Assembly (NCBI GenBank): GCA_900318035.1
Contig: ONJC01000023.1
Location: 1 to 33,000, forward strand
Length of the DNA: 33,000 nucleotides
Direction: 5' to 3'
Source of the DNA: an uncultured Methanobrevibacter sp.
Lineage (GTDB): Archaea > Methanobacteriota > Methanobacteria > Methanobacteriales > Methanobacteriaceae
A model generated the notes under the pieces. The model saw only the letters and a program-made list of their open reading frames with translations, was not told where the DNA came from and searched no databases. Shown here in pieces: positions 16,301-23,705 of this stretch (the stretch's first letter is position 1; each line of letters starts with the position of its first letter). The position numbers were made by a program, and so were the translations under genes.

Positions 16301-17296
16301 ATGGGCGAAGGTAATTTTGAACTTGATTATGAAATGATTGAAAAGGCACGTGAAAGCGTCTGCCGACTGATTGACAATTTAATCTGTGTGGATTTTGATG
16401 AAATAGAATCATATGATTTTCCTATTGGAGAGCCCTTCAGCCTTGAGATAATTTATGAAAATGTCCCTTTTTATTTTATTGTAAAATTTTCACCGTCCAA
16501 CAGGAATTTAATCTGCTTTGGTCCGGGAGCATCCAACCGTGATGAGAAGACCTCCACAGGAGAGCTTAAGGTGCCTCCGTTTTTTACAAGATGGAAATGG
16601 TACAAACACTTTGACGAGTCCACAGTTGCCTTTGCAGATCCTATGCTCTTTTTGGGTGATGAAATGAAACTGGGATGGTTTATCGGCGAGAAGGACCACT
16701 GGTATCTTAAGACAGTTTCTGAAATTATAAGGAAACTGGCAAAAAACCGGAAAATCAGAAAAGACAACATTCTCTTTTACGGATCAAGCGGAGGGGGATT
16801 TGCTTCAGTATGCCTTGCAACACTCATTAAAGACTCAAAGCTTCTTGTAAACAATGCCCAGTTTTTCGTCATGAACTATTATCCGAGACTTGTCAATCTT
16901 GCACTTGATGCGACCGTTGCATCATTTGAAGGACTGACCAGAGATGAGGTTATAGAAAAAATCAGCTTCAGAATTGATGTGACCGAACTTTTCAAAAGGC
17001 AGAAATATTCACCATACATCACATATTACGTCAATGTAAAGTCTGAATTTGACATGACCAACCAGGCAATTCCTCTCGTATCAAAATATTATGCGCTTGA
17101 TGAGTTCAACGGCCTTGATGTTAACTATTACAGTCAGGATTCTAAGGCGCCTCACAATCCGCTTCCAAGCGACAAATCAATAGAGCTTATCAAAAGCTAT
17201 GCAAAGGAAAACCTCTACAATGACAATTCAGATGAAGACAAATCTCATGGTGATGATAACGGCAAGGTCAGAGGGCTTTTCAGAAAGCTATTTTAA
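16301..17296 (+). CDS. Alpha/beta-hydrolase-fold protein of a surface-glycan cluster
   Basis: The 331-residue cytoplasmic protein has a beta-rich N-terminal domain (about residues 1-100) and an alpha/beta hydrolase domain. The nucleophile elbow is FYGSSGGGFAS with Ser163 as probable nucleophile; Asp251 (KSEFD) and His285 (KAPHNPLPS) could complete a triad. Its architecture recalls Asp2-like proteins found among glycosyltransferases of accessory secretion and capsule loci, some of which acetylate glycans, so a sugar O-acyl transferase or esterase role is plausible but unproven. After an acidic linker it ends in an amphipathic basic helix (GKVRGLFRKLF) like its neighbours. TATA at 16271-16279 suits a leaderless start. 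The last 9 bases overlap the convergent GT2 gene. Confidence 0.78.
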   Translation: MGEGNFELDYEMIEKARESVCRLIDNLICVDFDEIESYDFPIGEPFSLEIIYENVPFYFIVKFSPSNRNLICFGPGASNRDEKTSTGELKVPPFFTRWKWYKHFDESTVAFADPMLFLGDEMKLGWFIGEKDHWYLKTVSEIIRKLAKNRKIRKDNILFYGSSGGGFASVCLATLIKDSKLLVNNAQFFVMNYYPRLVNLALDATVASFEGLTRDEVIEKISFRIDVTELFKRQKYSPYITYYVNVKSEFDMTNQAIPLVSKYYALDEFNGLDVNYYSQDSKAPHNPLPSDKSIELIKSYAKENLYNDNSDEDKSHGDDNGKVRGLFRKLF

Positions 17297-18355
17297 AAGT
17301 CTTTTCAGTTTATTCAAAAAGCCTCCGTCTTTCTTTTTCTTTTTGCTTTCAGGTTTTTTGCCAAGTTCATGGACATCATATAACCTTTTAAAGTCATCGT
17401 AATCCTTTGAGATGATGACATCTTCAAACCTTATTTTATTCTCCTTATAGGCGACATCCATAAATTCACCATATTTCTCATGGCCGGGCATCTTTGAGAA
17501 ATCCTCCTTCATTATGTCGTAATATGCAGGTTTGTATCTCTCATCAACTTCGCCGAAACGCCTGTATGCCAGGGATATCTTCTGGTTGTACAGTTTCTTT
17601 TTAAACCTGTCCAGCTGGCCTCGCTTTTCAACCAGTGCGATGATGTCGTTATACACTCCTATGATGTCTGAATGGCTTAAATCGTTTGATCCTGTAAGGG
17701 ATTTGGAATGTCTTGTTCGGGTATAGTAGAATTCATCCAAAAAGTATATCCTCTCGGCGCAGAATATAACTCCCCAGAAGAACTGGTTGTCGTTGAACTT
17801 GGAGTTTTCCCGAAATCTTGCACCGGTACCTATTACAAACTCACGGTTATAGAACTTTGAACATGTGGAGGTGTTCATCTTGAAAATCAGATTGCCCAGA
17901 TCCTTATGGTTGAATACATTATCTCCGACAGCTTCGTGCAGCTTCGGCATGTTGTAATAGTCGGATTCATAGTATCTGTCCTCATCGATGTCGTAGTTAA
18001 TCATCTTGAATATGAGAAAGTCAAGGTCTTTCTGCTCACATACTGAACAGAAAACCTCAAATGCATTCAAATCCAGAATGTCATCTGCATCCATGAAATA
18101 CAGATATTCGCCTGTGGCATATTCAAGGGCATAGTTACGTGCATTTCCTGCACCCTGATGGTCACGGCTGAATACATTTACTCGACTGTCATTTTCAGCG
18201 TATTTATTTAAAATTTCCAGTGAAGCATCATCGGAGCCGTCATCAACGCAGAAAAGCTCCACATCTCCAATTGTCTGATTTAAAATTGAATCCACAGAAT
18301 CCTTTAGGAAATCCTCTGCATTATAAACAGGCATTATTACAGATACCTTTACCAT
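17288..18355 (-). CDS. Family 2 glycosyltransferase with basic C-terminal tail
   Basis: The 355-residue enzyme has the GT-A fold: VSVIMPVYNAEDFL at the N-terminus, VDDGSDDAS near 37-45, GAGNARNYAL near 68-77 and metal-binding DADD at 89-92. The remainder is a helical acceptor-side region, followed by a Lys-rich linker and an amphipathic helix (GGFLNKLKRLLK) that probably holds it to the inner membrane face. ATG 18355 is the start because CGGGTG just upstream is the ribosome binding site; the in-frame GTG at 18364 is part of that site. It lies 52 bases after the small anchored protein gene and may be read from the same transcript. Donor and acceptor are unknown. Confidence 0.92.
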   Translation of the reverse strand: MVKVSVIMPVYNAEDFLKDSVDSILNQTIGDVELFCVDDGSDDASLEILNKYAENDSRVNVFSRDHQGAGNARNYALEYATGEYLYFMDADDILDLNAFEVFCSVCEQKDLDFLIFKMINYDIDEDRYYESDYYNMPKLHEAVGDNVFNHKDLGNLIFKMNTSTCSKFYNREFVIGTGARFRENSKFNDNQFFWGVIFCAERIYFLDEFYYTRTRHSKSLTGSNDLSHSDIIGVYNDIIALVEKRGQLDRFKKKLYNQKISLAYRRFGEVDERYKPAYYDIMKEDFSKMPGHEKYGEFMDVAYKENKIRFEDVIISKDYDDFKRLYDVHELGKKPESKKKKKDGGFLNKLKRLLK

Positions 18356-18407
18356 TATATGCACCCGATATTATGTTATAAAAAAAATAGTTTGGACGGA
18401 ATCAGGT

Positions 18408-18797
18408 TTATCCTAATCCGTCATTGATATTGAGATTGGTTAAGCTATGTGACGGCTTGTTAAACATTGTACCGTTGAAATTGCAGTGAAGGGTATAGTT
18501 ACCGTTGTCAAAACCCTGAAGCTCTACAGAACCTTCACCCATATCATCGGTTTTGACCTCATACTTGTGAGCCCATCCTGATTCGTCGAGAATCTTGATG
18601 TAGACTATTTCGCCGGGATAGGCGTTTCTGTACTCGTCGGTAAGCATTATTCTTACAGACGCACCGTTCTTTAAGGTTTCATTGCTCAACACATCGATTT
18701 TGGTATTGTGGCTATTGGCTGATATATAGGCAAATGCCCCTACAGCTATCAATATTATAACAACAACAGCTATTATTATAGTTCTTGTCTTATCCAT
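18408..18797 (-). CDS. Small N-terminally anchored exported protein
   Basis: The 129-residue protein has a single N-terminal membrane helix (about residues 6-27, RTIIIAVVVIILIAVGAFAY) and an extracellular domain of about 100 residues. That domain looks like an immunoglobulin-like or carboxypeptidase-regulatory beta sandwich (GASVRIMLTDEYRNAYPGE and NYTLHCNFNGT). This fold is inferred from the pattern only. The anchor resembles those at 20529, 30768 and 10436. Start is ATG 18797 with GGGTGAT as ribosome binding site. It is 13 bases downstream of the universal stress protein gene and is probably co-transcribed with it. Function unknown. Confidence 0.8.
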   Translation of the reverse strand: MDKTRTIIIAVVVIILIAVGAFAYISANSHNTKIDVLSNETLKNGASVRIMLTDEYRNAYPGEIVYIKILDESGWAHKYEVKTDDMGEGSVELQGFDNGNYTLHCNFNGTMFNKPSHSLTNLNINDGLG

Positions 18798-18810
18798 CAA
18801 ATCACCCGTT

Positions 18811-19236
18811 TTAATTATTATGAACCAGTAGGACGTCCCCGTCAGCTTTACTGAGAACCTCTTCTGCTACGCTGCCTAAAATGAATCTGTGAAGTCCGCC
18901 TTTACCGGATGCTGATATGACTATCAAATCAACGTTTTCCTCTTTTGCAACCTCAATGATGACTTCAGCCGCAAAACCTACCCTTACCATGGTTTTCACG
19001 TTCAATGATGAATCGAACAGCTTTTCCATATTTGCAACTGCTGTTTCAGCCTCTTTTTTCAATACCTCATTGACTTTTCTGATATTTTTTCTTCTTTGAA
19101 AAGCACTTGAGGTCAGTTTACCTGCAACGGAAAGAATAATTATCTCACCGCCATCAGATATCAGATTAGATACTCTATCAACTTCTTGCTCGGCATACCC
19201 GGAACCATCAGTGGGAAGTAAAATTTTCTTATACAT
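18811..19236 (-). CDS. Universal stress protein (UspA family)
   Basis: The 141-residue cytoplasmic protein has the UspA alpha/beta fold. It opens with KKILLPTDGSGYAEQ, contains VDLIVISASGKGG near residues 103-115, and carries the ATP-binding G-x2-G-x9-G-S pattern ending in GSVAEEVL, so it is likely an ATP-binding type that dimerises. USPs support survival under starvation, oxidative or envelope stress; the exact role here is unknown. AAGGTG is the ribosome binding site for ATG 19236. The upstream 100 bases are shared with the divergent CDF exporter gene and contain two inverted repeats. Confidence 0.92.
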   Translation of the reverse strand: MYKKILLPTDGSGYAEQEVDRVSNLISDGGEIIILSVAGKLTSSAFQRRKNIRKVNEVLKKEAETAVANMEKLFDSSLNVKTMVRVGFAAEVIIEVAKEENVDLIVISASGKGGLHRFILGSVAEEVLSKADGDVLLVHNN

Positions 19237-19246
19237 TATATTACAC

Positions 19247-19304
19247 CTTATAGTAAGTATAAGTATATTTATCTCTAATGGTTAATATGTTTTTTTTTAA
19301 ACAT
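19247..19304. promoter_or_regulatory. Divergent promoter region with two inverted repeats
   Basis: CTTATA (19247-19252) and TATAAG (19258-19263) overlap the stress-protein ribosome binding site. ATGTTT (19287-19292) and AAACAT (19299-19304) flank six T residues just upstream of the exporter promoter. They may be operators. In such AT-rich DNA short palindromes also occur by chance. Confidence 0.3.
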
Positions 19305-19339
19305 CAGTTTTAATAGAATAAAAAATATATCTAAATATT

Positions 19340-20458
19340 ATGAAAAATGTTGAAAAAAGTGAAAAGTCAAGAGAGGAGATAATCGTCAGGACAAGCATAA
19401 TCGGGATTGTCGTCAATCTTATCCTTGTTGCCTTCAAGGCCACAATAGGAATCCTTGTCAATTCCATTGCGATTACATTGGATGCAGTCAACAATCTCAC
19501 CGATGCCCTGTCCTCCATCATCACTATCATAGGTACCAAACTTGCAGGAAGAAAGCCGGATGCGGAACATCCATACGGATACGGCAGAATCGAGTATTTC
19601 ACATCCATAATCATTGCGGCCATTGTGCTGTGGGCGGGAATAACCGCACTTACCGAATCCGCACCAAAGATATTGCATCCTGATGTGACAAGCTATACGA
19701 CAGTTTCACTCATAATCGTTGCAGTTGCCGTTGTCGTCAAATTCGTTTTGGGAAGATATGTGAAAGGCGTAGGTGAAAATGTTGATTCACAGGCACTTGT
19801 TGCCTCCGGAAGCGATGCGTTCTTTGACGGGATTCTGTCATTTGCAACACTCATTGCGGCCATCATATCAATGTTTTACCATATATCCCTTGAAGGAATT
19901 TTGGGAGTCATCATAGCGTTAGTAATCATCAAGGCAAGTATTGACATGATCCGCGAAACAGTCGACAGCATGCTGGGTGACCGGATTGACTCAAAGCTAT
20001 CACATGACATCAAGCAGTCCATCTGTGAATTTCCGGGAGTCTACGGTGCATACGATTTGATTTTGCACAACTACGGGCCTGAGGAAATGCAGGGGTCAGT
20101 GCATATTGAAGTTGATGACAGCCTTACTGCAGTCGATATCCAAAAGCTGACCCGTAAGATAACATTTCGGATATATGACGAGTACGGTGTTGCCCTTACA
20201 GGGATAGGAATATATGCCAAAAACGAAAAATACACTGACATACGCTCAGATTTGGAATCAATCATCGGAAACTATCCTGAAATCAAGGAGATTCATGCTT
20301 TCAGCGTGTTTGAGGAGGACAATCTGATAACTGTCGACATGATTGTTGATTTCAGCGCCGACCGTGATGAGATAAAGGGCAAGGTTTACGATGAAATCAA
20401 ATCCAAACATCCCCAGTTCAACTACATGATAATTGATGATTATGACTACAGTGACTGA
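19340..20458 (+). CDS. Cation diffusion facilitator, probable Mn/Fe/Zn exporter
   Basis: The 372-residue membrane protein has six helices (residues 15-215) and a long cytoplasmic tail with two ferredoxin-like CDF domains (about 220-295 and 296-370), one more than usual. Metal-site residues are NxxxD at 51-55 (DAVNNLTDALSS) in helix 2 and DxxxD at 159-163 (SDAFFDG) in helix 5. The DxxxD pair in helix 5, rather than HxxxD, is the pattern reported for Mn-transporting CDFs. HPYGYGR near 77-83 is the conserved loop after helix 2. It would export a divalent cation by proton exchange. TATA-like TTTAATAG about 27 bases upstream fits a leaderless start. Confidence 0.93.
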   Translation: MKNVEKSEKSREEIIVRTSIIGIVVNLILVAFKATIGILVNSIAITLDAVNNLTDALSSIITIIGTKLAGRKPDAEHPYGYGRIEYFTSIIIAAIVLWAGITALTESAPKILHPDVTSYTTVSLIIVAVAVVVKFVLGRYVKGVGENVDSQALVASGSDAFFDGILSFATLIAAIISMFYHISLEGILGVIIALVIIKASIDMIRETVDSMLGDRIDSKLSHDIKQSICEFPGVYGAYDLILHNYGPEEMQGSVHIEVDDSLTAVDIQKLTRKITFRIYDEYGVALTGIGIYAKNEKYTDIRSDLESIIGNYPEIKEIHAFSVFEEDNLITVDMIVDFSADRDEIKGKVYDEIKSKHPQFNYMIIDDYDYSD

Positions 20459-20528
20459 AAATCAGTTAAAATTGTTTAAAAAACTGTTAAATACTACTTA
20501 AAATATAAATAATAAACAGGTGAATATT

Positions 20529-20885
20529 ATGGTTGATAAAAAAAATATAATATTAATCGCTATTGTTATATTGGTAATTGCTCTGGCAGCCGTTGCGGCA
20601 TTTATCTATACATCAGGCAGCAGCCATAAAGCTGTAGATAACATCACCAACACAACCCAAAACAAGACTGTTATAAATGTCGACAAGGCAAACAACACAA
20701 CTGTTGTTGGAGACAACACTACAAGGGCAAACAATACAGCAAACAATAACACCACCTATAAGGTTTATAACCCTCAAAGTGATTCATATGTACCTGTAAT
20801 CGGAGAAAAATTCGATCAAGAGGTTAACAGATGGTACACTTATGACCAGGATGGTGTAAGATACTACAACACAAGAATTAATTAA
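20529..20885 (+). CDS. Small N-terminally anchored Asn/Thr-rich exported protein
   Basis: The 118-residue protein has one N-terminal membrane helix (about 6-28, NIILIAIVILVIALAAVAAF), then an extracellular Asn/Thr-rich stretch with many N-x-T/S sites (NNTT, NTTR, NNNTT), suited to N-glycosylation, and a short C-terminal domain rich in Tyr and Asp (RWYTYDQDGVRYYNTRIN). ATG 20529 is chosen because AGGTGA at 20518-20523 is a strong ribosome binding site; the upstream in-frame GTG lies within it. It is 70 bases after the CDF gene on the same strand and may be co-transcribed. Its anchor resembles three others in this window. Function unknown. Confidence 0.82.
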   Translation: MVDKKNIILIAIVILVIALAAVAAFIYTSGSSHKAVDNITNTTQNKTVINVDKANNTTVVGDNTTRANNTANNNTTYKVYNPQSDSYVPVIGEKFDQEVNRWYTYDQDGVRYYNTRIN

Positions 20886-20908
20886 GTTTAATTCTTCTTT
20901 TTTTTATT
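20886..20908 (+). terminator. T-rich terminator of the anchored protein gene
   Basis: A T-rich tract with runs of eight and six T begins directly after the stop codon at 20885 and fills the gap to the convergent gene. No hairpin is visible, as is common for archaeal termination. Confidence 0.5.
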
Positions 20909-20910
20909 TT

Positions 20911-21204
20911 TTAGTCGATGAATACGGAATTAATAAGATTATCCCTGTATGTCGTATCGTCCTTCAGGCTTTCTATGTGATGGATGACGTTCAATTTTAA
21001 ATCTTCAAGCTTTATTCGGGTTTCGATATCGTTGAAGTCGACTTCAAAGAGAAATACGTACTTGACTTCCATGTCCTGATTGTAGACCACCCAGCTTGGG
21101 CCGTTGATGTCAAGAAAGCGTATTGACCATTTTGACATCAGCGAATTGATCTTTGATGAGGTATCCTCAATGTCAAAGTCCTCATCGAGAAATATTTCCT
21201 TCAT
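20911..21204 (-). CDS. Hypothetical acidic 97-residue protein, last gene of the SseB-1 operon
   Basis: The cytoplasmic protein has no membrane segment or cysteine motif. It is acidic, with a helical N-terminus (DFDIEDTSSKINSLMSKW), a central beta-rich part (WVVYNQDMEVKYVFLFEVDF) and a helical C-terminus. Its ATG overlaps the stop of the preceding gene as ATGA (21201-21204), so the two are translationally coupled and probably interact. I do not recognise a family. Confidence 0.75.
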   Translation of the reverse strand: MKEIFLDEDFDIEDTSSKINSLMSKWSIRFLDINGPSWVVYNQDMEVKYVFLFEVDFNDIETRIKLEDLKLNVIHHIESLKDDTTYRDNLINSVFID

Positions 21205-21500
21205 TGGTAAAAGTCCTCAGGGTTGAGATTAGGTATGGTCACTTCAATCTCTTCACGGTTGAAAACGCCGAGCATTGTTATTTCGCTTTTCTTAACTGAA
21301 ATTGCCTGTGAAACGTTTTCATCCTCAACTGATATCATTGAGAGGTTTACCCATTCCTCGTCTTCGGCCAGATACAGGCATGGCTCAAAAAGCTGGTATT
21401 TTGTGATGACAGTCATGAGCAAATCCTTGATTTCGGCCTCATTTCCGGTATGCTGACGGTTCAGCTCCAATATTCTTTCCTTAACGTTCATAGTAATCAT
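21201..21500 (-). CDS. Hypothetical 99-residue protein in the SseB-1 operon
   Basis: A small cytoplasmic protein with an N-terminal helix (MNVKERILELNRQ) followed by a beta-rich body that alternates hydrophobic and acidic residues. It ends in ATGA overlap with the downstream gene. The start is uncertain: ATG 21530 would overlap the upstream metalloprotease-like gene, while ATG 21500 or 21491 gives a more normal N-terminus. I choose 21500; no strong ribosome binding site decides it. Function unknown. The tight coupling on both sides places it in a functional unit with the HEXXH protein. Confidence 0.72.
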   Translation of the reverse strand: MITMNVKERILELNRQHTGNEAEIKDLLMTVITKYQLFEPCLYLAEDEEWVNLSMISVEDENVSQAISVKKSEITMLGVFNREEIEVTIPNLNPEDFYQ

Positions 21501-21516
21501 TATCCATATAATTTTT

Positions 21517-22677
21517 CTACCACATCTCATTTAATTCCATTAGCTTTCCGACATTCTGGCTAGCGGCGGCAAATCCTTCCAGAAGCACGAACTGGATTGC
21601 CCTCAAAAGTCCTTCATCATTTAATAGTGTGCAGTTTTCAAGTTTCAGCTGGGCATAATTGGGGTCATCGAGAATGTCCTTGCGGAACTGTACCTTGATG
21701 TCTGAAAGCAGTTCGTCATCGATGAATGATTCGATGATTCCCTTGATGATGTTTGCAAGGCTATTTGCGATTGTCTTAAGCATTTCTATTTCATCATCTG
21801 TCCTTTCTATTGTATTCTGTATGCTTAAAAATGATGAGTAGTCCTGATAGCCGAAGAGCGTGAAACGTCCCTCAACAGTATGGGCCGCATATTCATCAAT
21901 CAGGCAATTTTCACTGCTGAATGATAATATGAAAGCTATAACCGATTCCATCTCCCTTGTTTTTGATGCGTCAAGCAGATGACATAGGATATGTGTCAGT
22001 ATCTCCTTATTTAAAAAGTGTGTCAGCTCATGAAGCATTGTAGTAATCTGAAGTGAATCGAGCTGCCTGTCATCGACATGGATCTTGTTGAAGCTGTAGT
22101 ATCCCAGTTCCGCCCCATATGATTTGTATTCGACATCGACAAATGACTTTGTAAAGAGAATTACCTTTTCAAGGATTGTCAAATCATCGAGTGAGATTTC
22201 ATTTTCCTTGATTGCATTATCCAGATTTTTAAGTGCCTTTGAGCGGATGGCTTTGATGATTCTGTCAAAGTCAGACATTTCAAACTGAAACTCGTTTATC
22301 TTAATGAGGTTTTCCTGTGTCAGTATGTCTGTGAATTCGTCAAATGCATTTGACCCCTTGCATGTGAATTCATGGCATATTTCTATATTTTTCACATTGA
22401 CATCTTCAATGTCTTTAAGCTTCACGTCGCAATCAAAGCAGAAGTTTTCATAATCGGGATACTTCCTGCCGCATTTCGGACATATTTTGCTGAGTTGGAT
22501 TCCTTTTTCTGCAGGATAGCATACATCATGCATTTCCATTTGCTTAAGAACGATTTCTTCAGCAAAAAGCTGTTTTCTGGAATGAAAAACAGTCCCCGGC
22601 AAAAGTTTATCTATCAATTGGCGCTTTTCTATGTCGGGAGTGACATATTCGGATAAGTTATTCAGATCACTATTCAT
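21517..22677 (-). CDS. Zinc-ribbon protein with HEXXH putative metalloprotease domain
   Basis: The 386-residue cytoplasmic protein has a zinc ribbon (Cys66, Cys69, Cys80, Cys83: CPKC and CFDC) and a helical domain with HELTH at residues 216-220, within ITTMLHELTHFLNKE. Glu262 in LIDEYAAHTVE, about 45 residues on, could be the third zinc ligand of a gluzincin-like fold. No membrane segment is visible. It might be a stress protease or a catalytic domain in a protein complex. ATG 22677 is chosen because TTGAGG just upstream is a ribosome binding site. It sits between a zinc-ribbon membrane protein and two small coupled proteins. Activity is inferred from the motif alone, and no named family is recognised. 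Confidence 0.78.
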   Translation of the reverse strand: MNSDLNNLSEYVTPDIEKRQLIDKLLPGTVFHSRKQLFAEEIVLKQMEMHDVCYPAEKGIQLSKICPKCGRKYPDYENFCFDCDVKLKDIEDVNVKNIEICHEFTCKGSNAFDEFTDILTQENLIKINEFQFEMSDFDRIIKAIRSKALKNLDNAIKENEISLDDLTILEKVILFTKSFVDVEYKSYGAELGYYSFNKIHVDDRQLDSLQITTMLHELTHFLNKEILTHILCHLLDASKTREMESVIAFILSFSSENCLIDEYAAHTVEGRFTLFGYQDYSSFLSIQNTIERTDDEIEMLKTIANSLANIIKGIIESFIDDELLSDIKVQFRKDILDDPNYAQLKLENCTLLNDEGLLRAIQFVLLEGFAAASQNVGKLMELNEMW

Positions 22678-22701
22678 CTTAAACCTCAAAAAAAAACTTA
22701 T

Positions 22702-23037
22702 TTAATACATAAACATGCCTATCATGAAACTGATTATCCATACAATCACTGACAGTGCCACTATTATAATACCGTATGTTTTTGCATTTGAACTGTCTTT
22801 GCGTGTAATCAGGTATATTCCAAAGATAAAACCTATAAGGGGAATTAGAATGGCGCATATGAAACCTAAAACAACTGCAGCAGTATGGCTGTTTTCACTG
22901 ACCGGCGGAGCGTATGTGTAACTGTTTTGCGAATCATCGGATATGTTTGTATAATTGCTTATATCCTTTCCGCAGTTTTTGCAGAATTTCGCTTCATCAA
23001 CCAGCTCTTCACCGCAAAACGGGCAGAATTTTGACAT
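22702..23037 (-). CDS. Zinc-ribbon protein with two membrane helices
   Basis: The 111-residue protein starts with a zinc ribbon (CPFC at residues 5-8, CKNC at 20-23), then a polar Ser/Tyr/Asn linker and two hydrophobic helices (about 52-75 and 87-110) that form a hairpin in the membrane. DUF4190-like small zinc-ribbon membrane proteins look similar. Its ATG shares one base with the TAA of the preceding coiled-coil gene, so translation is coupled. It may dock the operon's soluble proteins to the membrane; that is inference. Confidence 0.82.
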   Translation of the reverse strand: MSKFCPFCGEELVDEAKFCKNCGKDISNYTNISDDSQNSYTYAPPVSENSHTAAVVLGFICAILIPLIGFIFGIYLITRKDSSNAKTYGIIIVALSVIVWIISFMIGMFMY

Positions 23038-23669
23038 TATTCAACCTTCCCGAACAGCATTTCAACGAGTTCGTCGTCGTTTCTGTAGTATTTCAATCCA
23101 AGTGCCTGAAGCAGTGCGTCAGGCGCTCCAATAAGCTGTGTTACTGAAGACATCGGAATATAAACGTGTTCGGCCCCCTCGTCATAGCAGACCTTCAATG
23201 TTTCATGCAATTTCAGTGATTGTGATTTATTCAGTATGACTGTAGCGTCCTCAAGACTCTGATTATTTTTGATGGATTCATTTGCTATCATTTCCTGTAA
23301 ATTAAAATCAATTGAATCGGCATCACCTGTTAAATTATTGACGCTAGTTTCATTATTTTTGACAGTTAATTTGAAGATGTCATCCTCTTCTATAAAGCAG
23401 ACCTCACCGACATCATGTGCATTGCCAAGCAGGAAGTCCGCAGAGTCCCTTTCAGGCAGACTGACAGCAGGCTCCTCTCTTACAGGTTCGGCGTCATATG
23501 TGGTTTTGACATCCTTAAGGATGATTTTTGAAATCTCATCCAAGCTCGGAATTTCCTCCTGGCGGGCTTTTTCCTCCTCTCCGGCAATTTTTTTAAGAAG
23601 TCGGATTATCTCCTCATTCTGCTTTTCAATGTTTCTGTTAATTTCAATCAATTGTGACAATTCTGACAT
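23037..23669 (-). CDS. Coiled-coil acidic protein of the SseB-1 operon
   Basis: The 210-residue cytoplasmic protein opens with a charged coiled coil (about residues 3-45, QLIEINRNIEKQNEEIIRLL). A low-complexity acidic middle follows, then a compact C-terminal domain (about 150-210, ending GLKYYRNDDELVEMLFGKVE). The C-terminal PDALLQALGLKYY resembles short segments in SseB-associated proteins, but I cannot assign a family. ATG 23669 is chosen because AGAGGT at 23676-23681 lies just upstream; ATG 23690 has no such site. Its stop overlaps the start of the zinc-ribbon membrane protein. The coiled coil suggests oligomerisation. Confidence 0.75.
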   Translation of the reverse strand: MSELSQLIEINRNIEKQNEEIIRLLKKIAGEEEKARQEEIPSLDEISKIILKDVKTTYDAEPVREEPAVSLPERDSADFLLGNAHDVGEVCFIEEDDIFKLTVKNNETSVNNLTGDADSIDFNLQEMIANESIKNNQSLEDATVILNKSQSLKLHETLKVCYDEGAEHVYIPMSSVTQLIGAPDALLQALGLKYYRNDDELVEMLFGKVE

Positions 23670-23705
23670 GGTTATACCTCTAATGTTCATATATGTTAAA
23701 AATTT

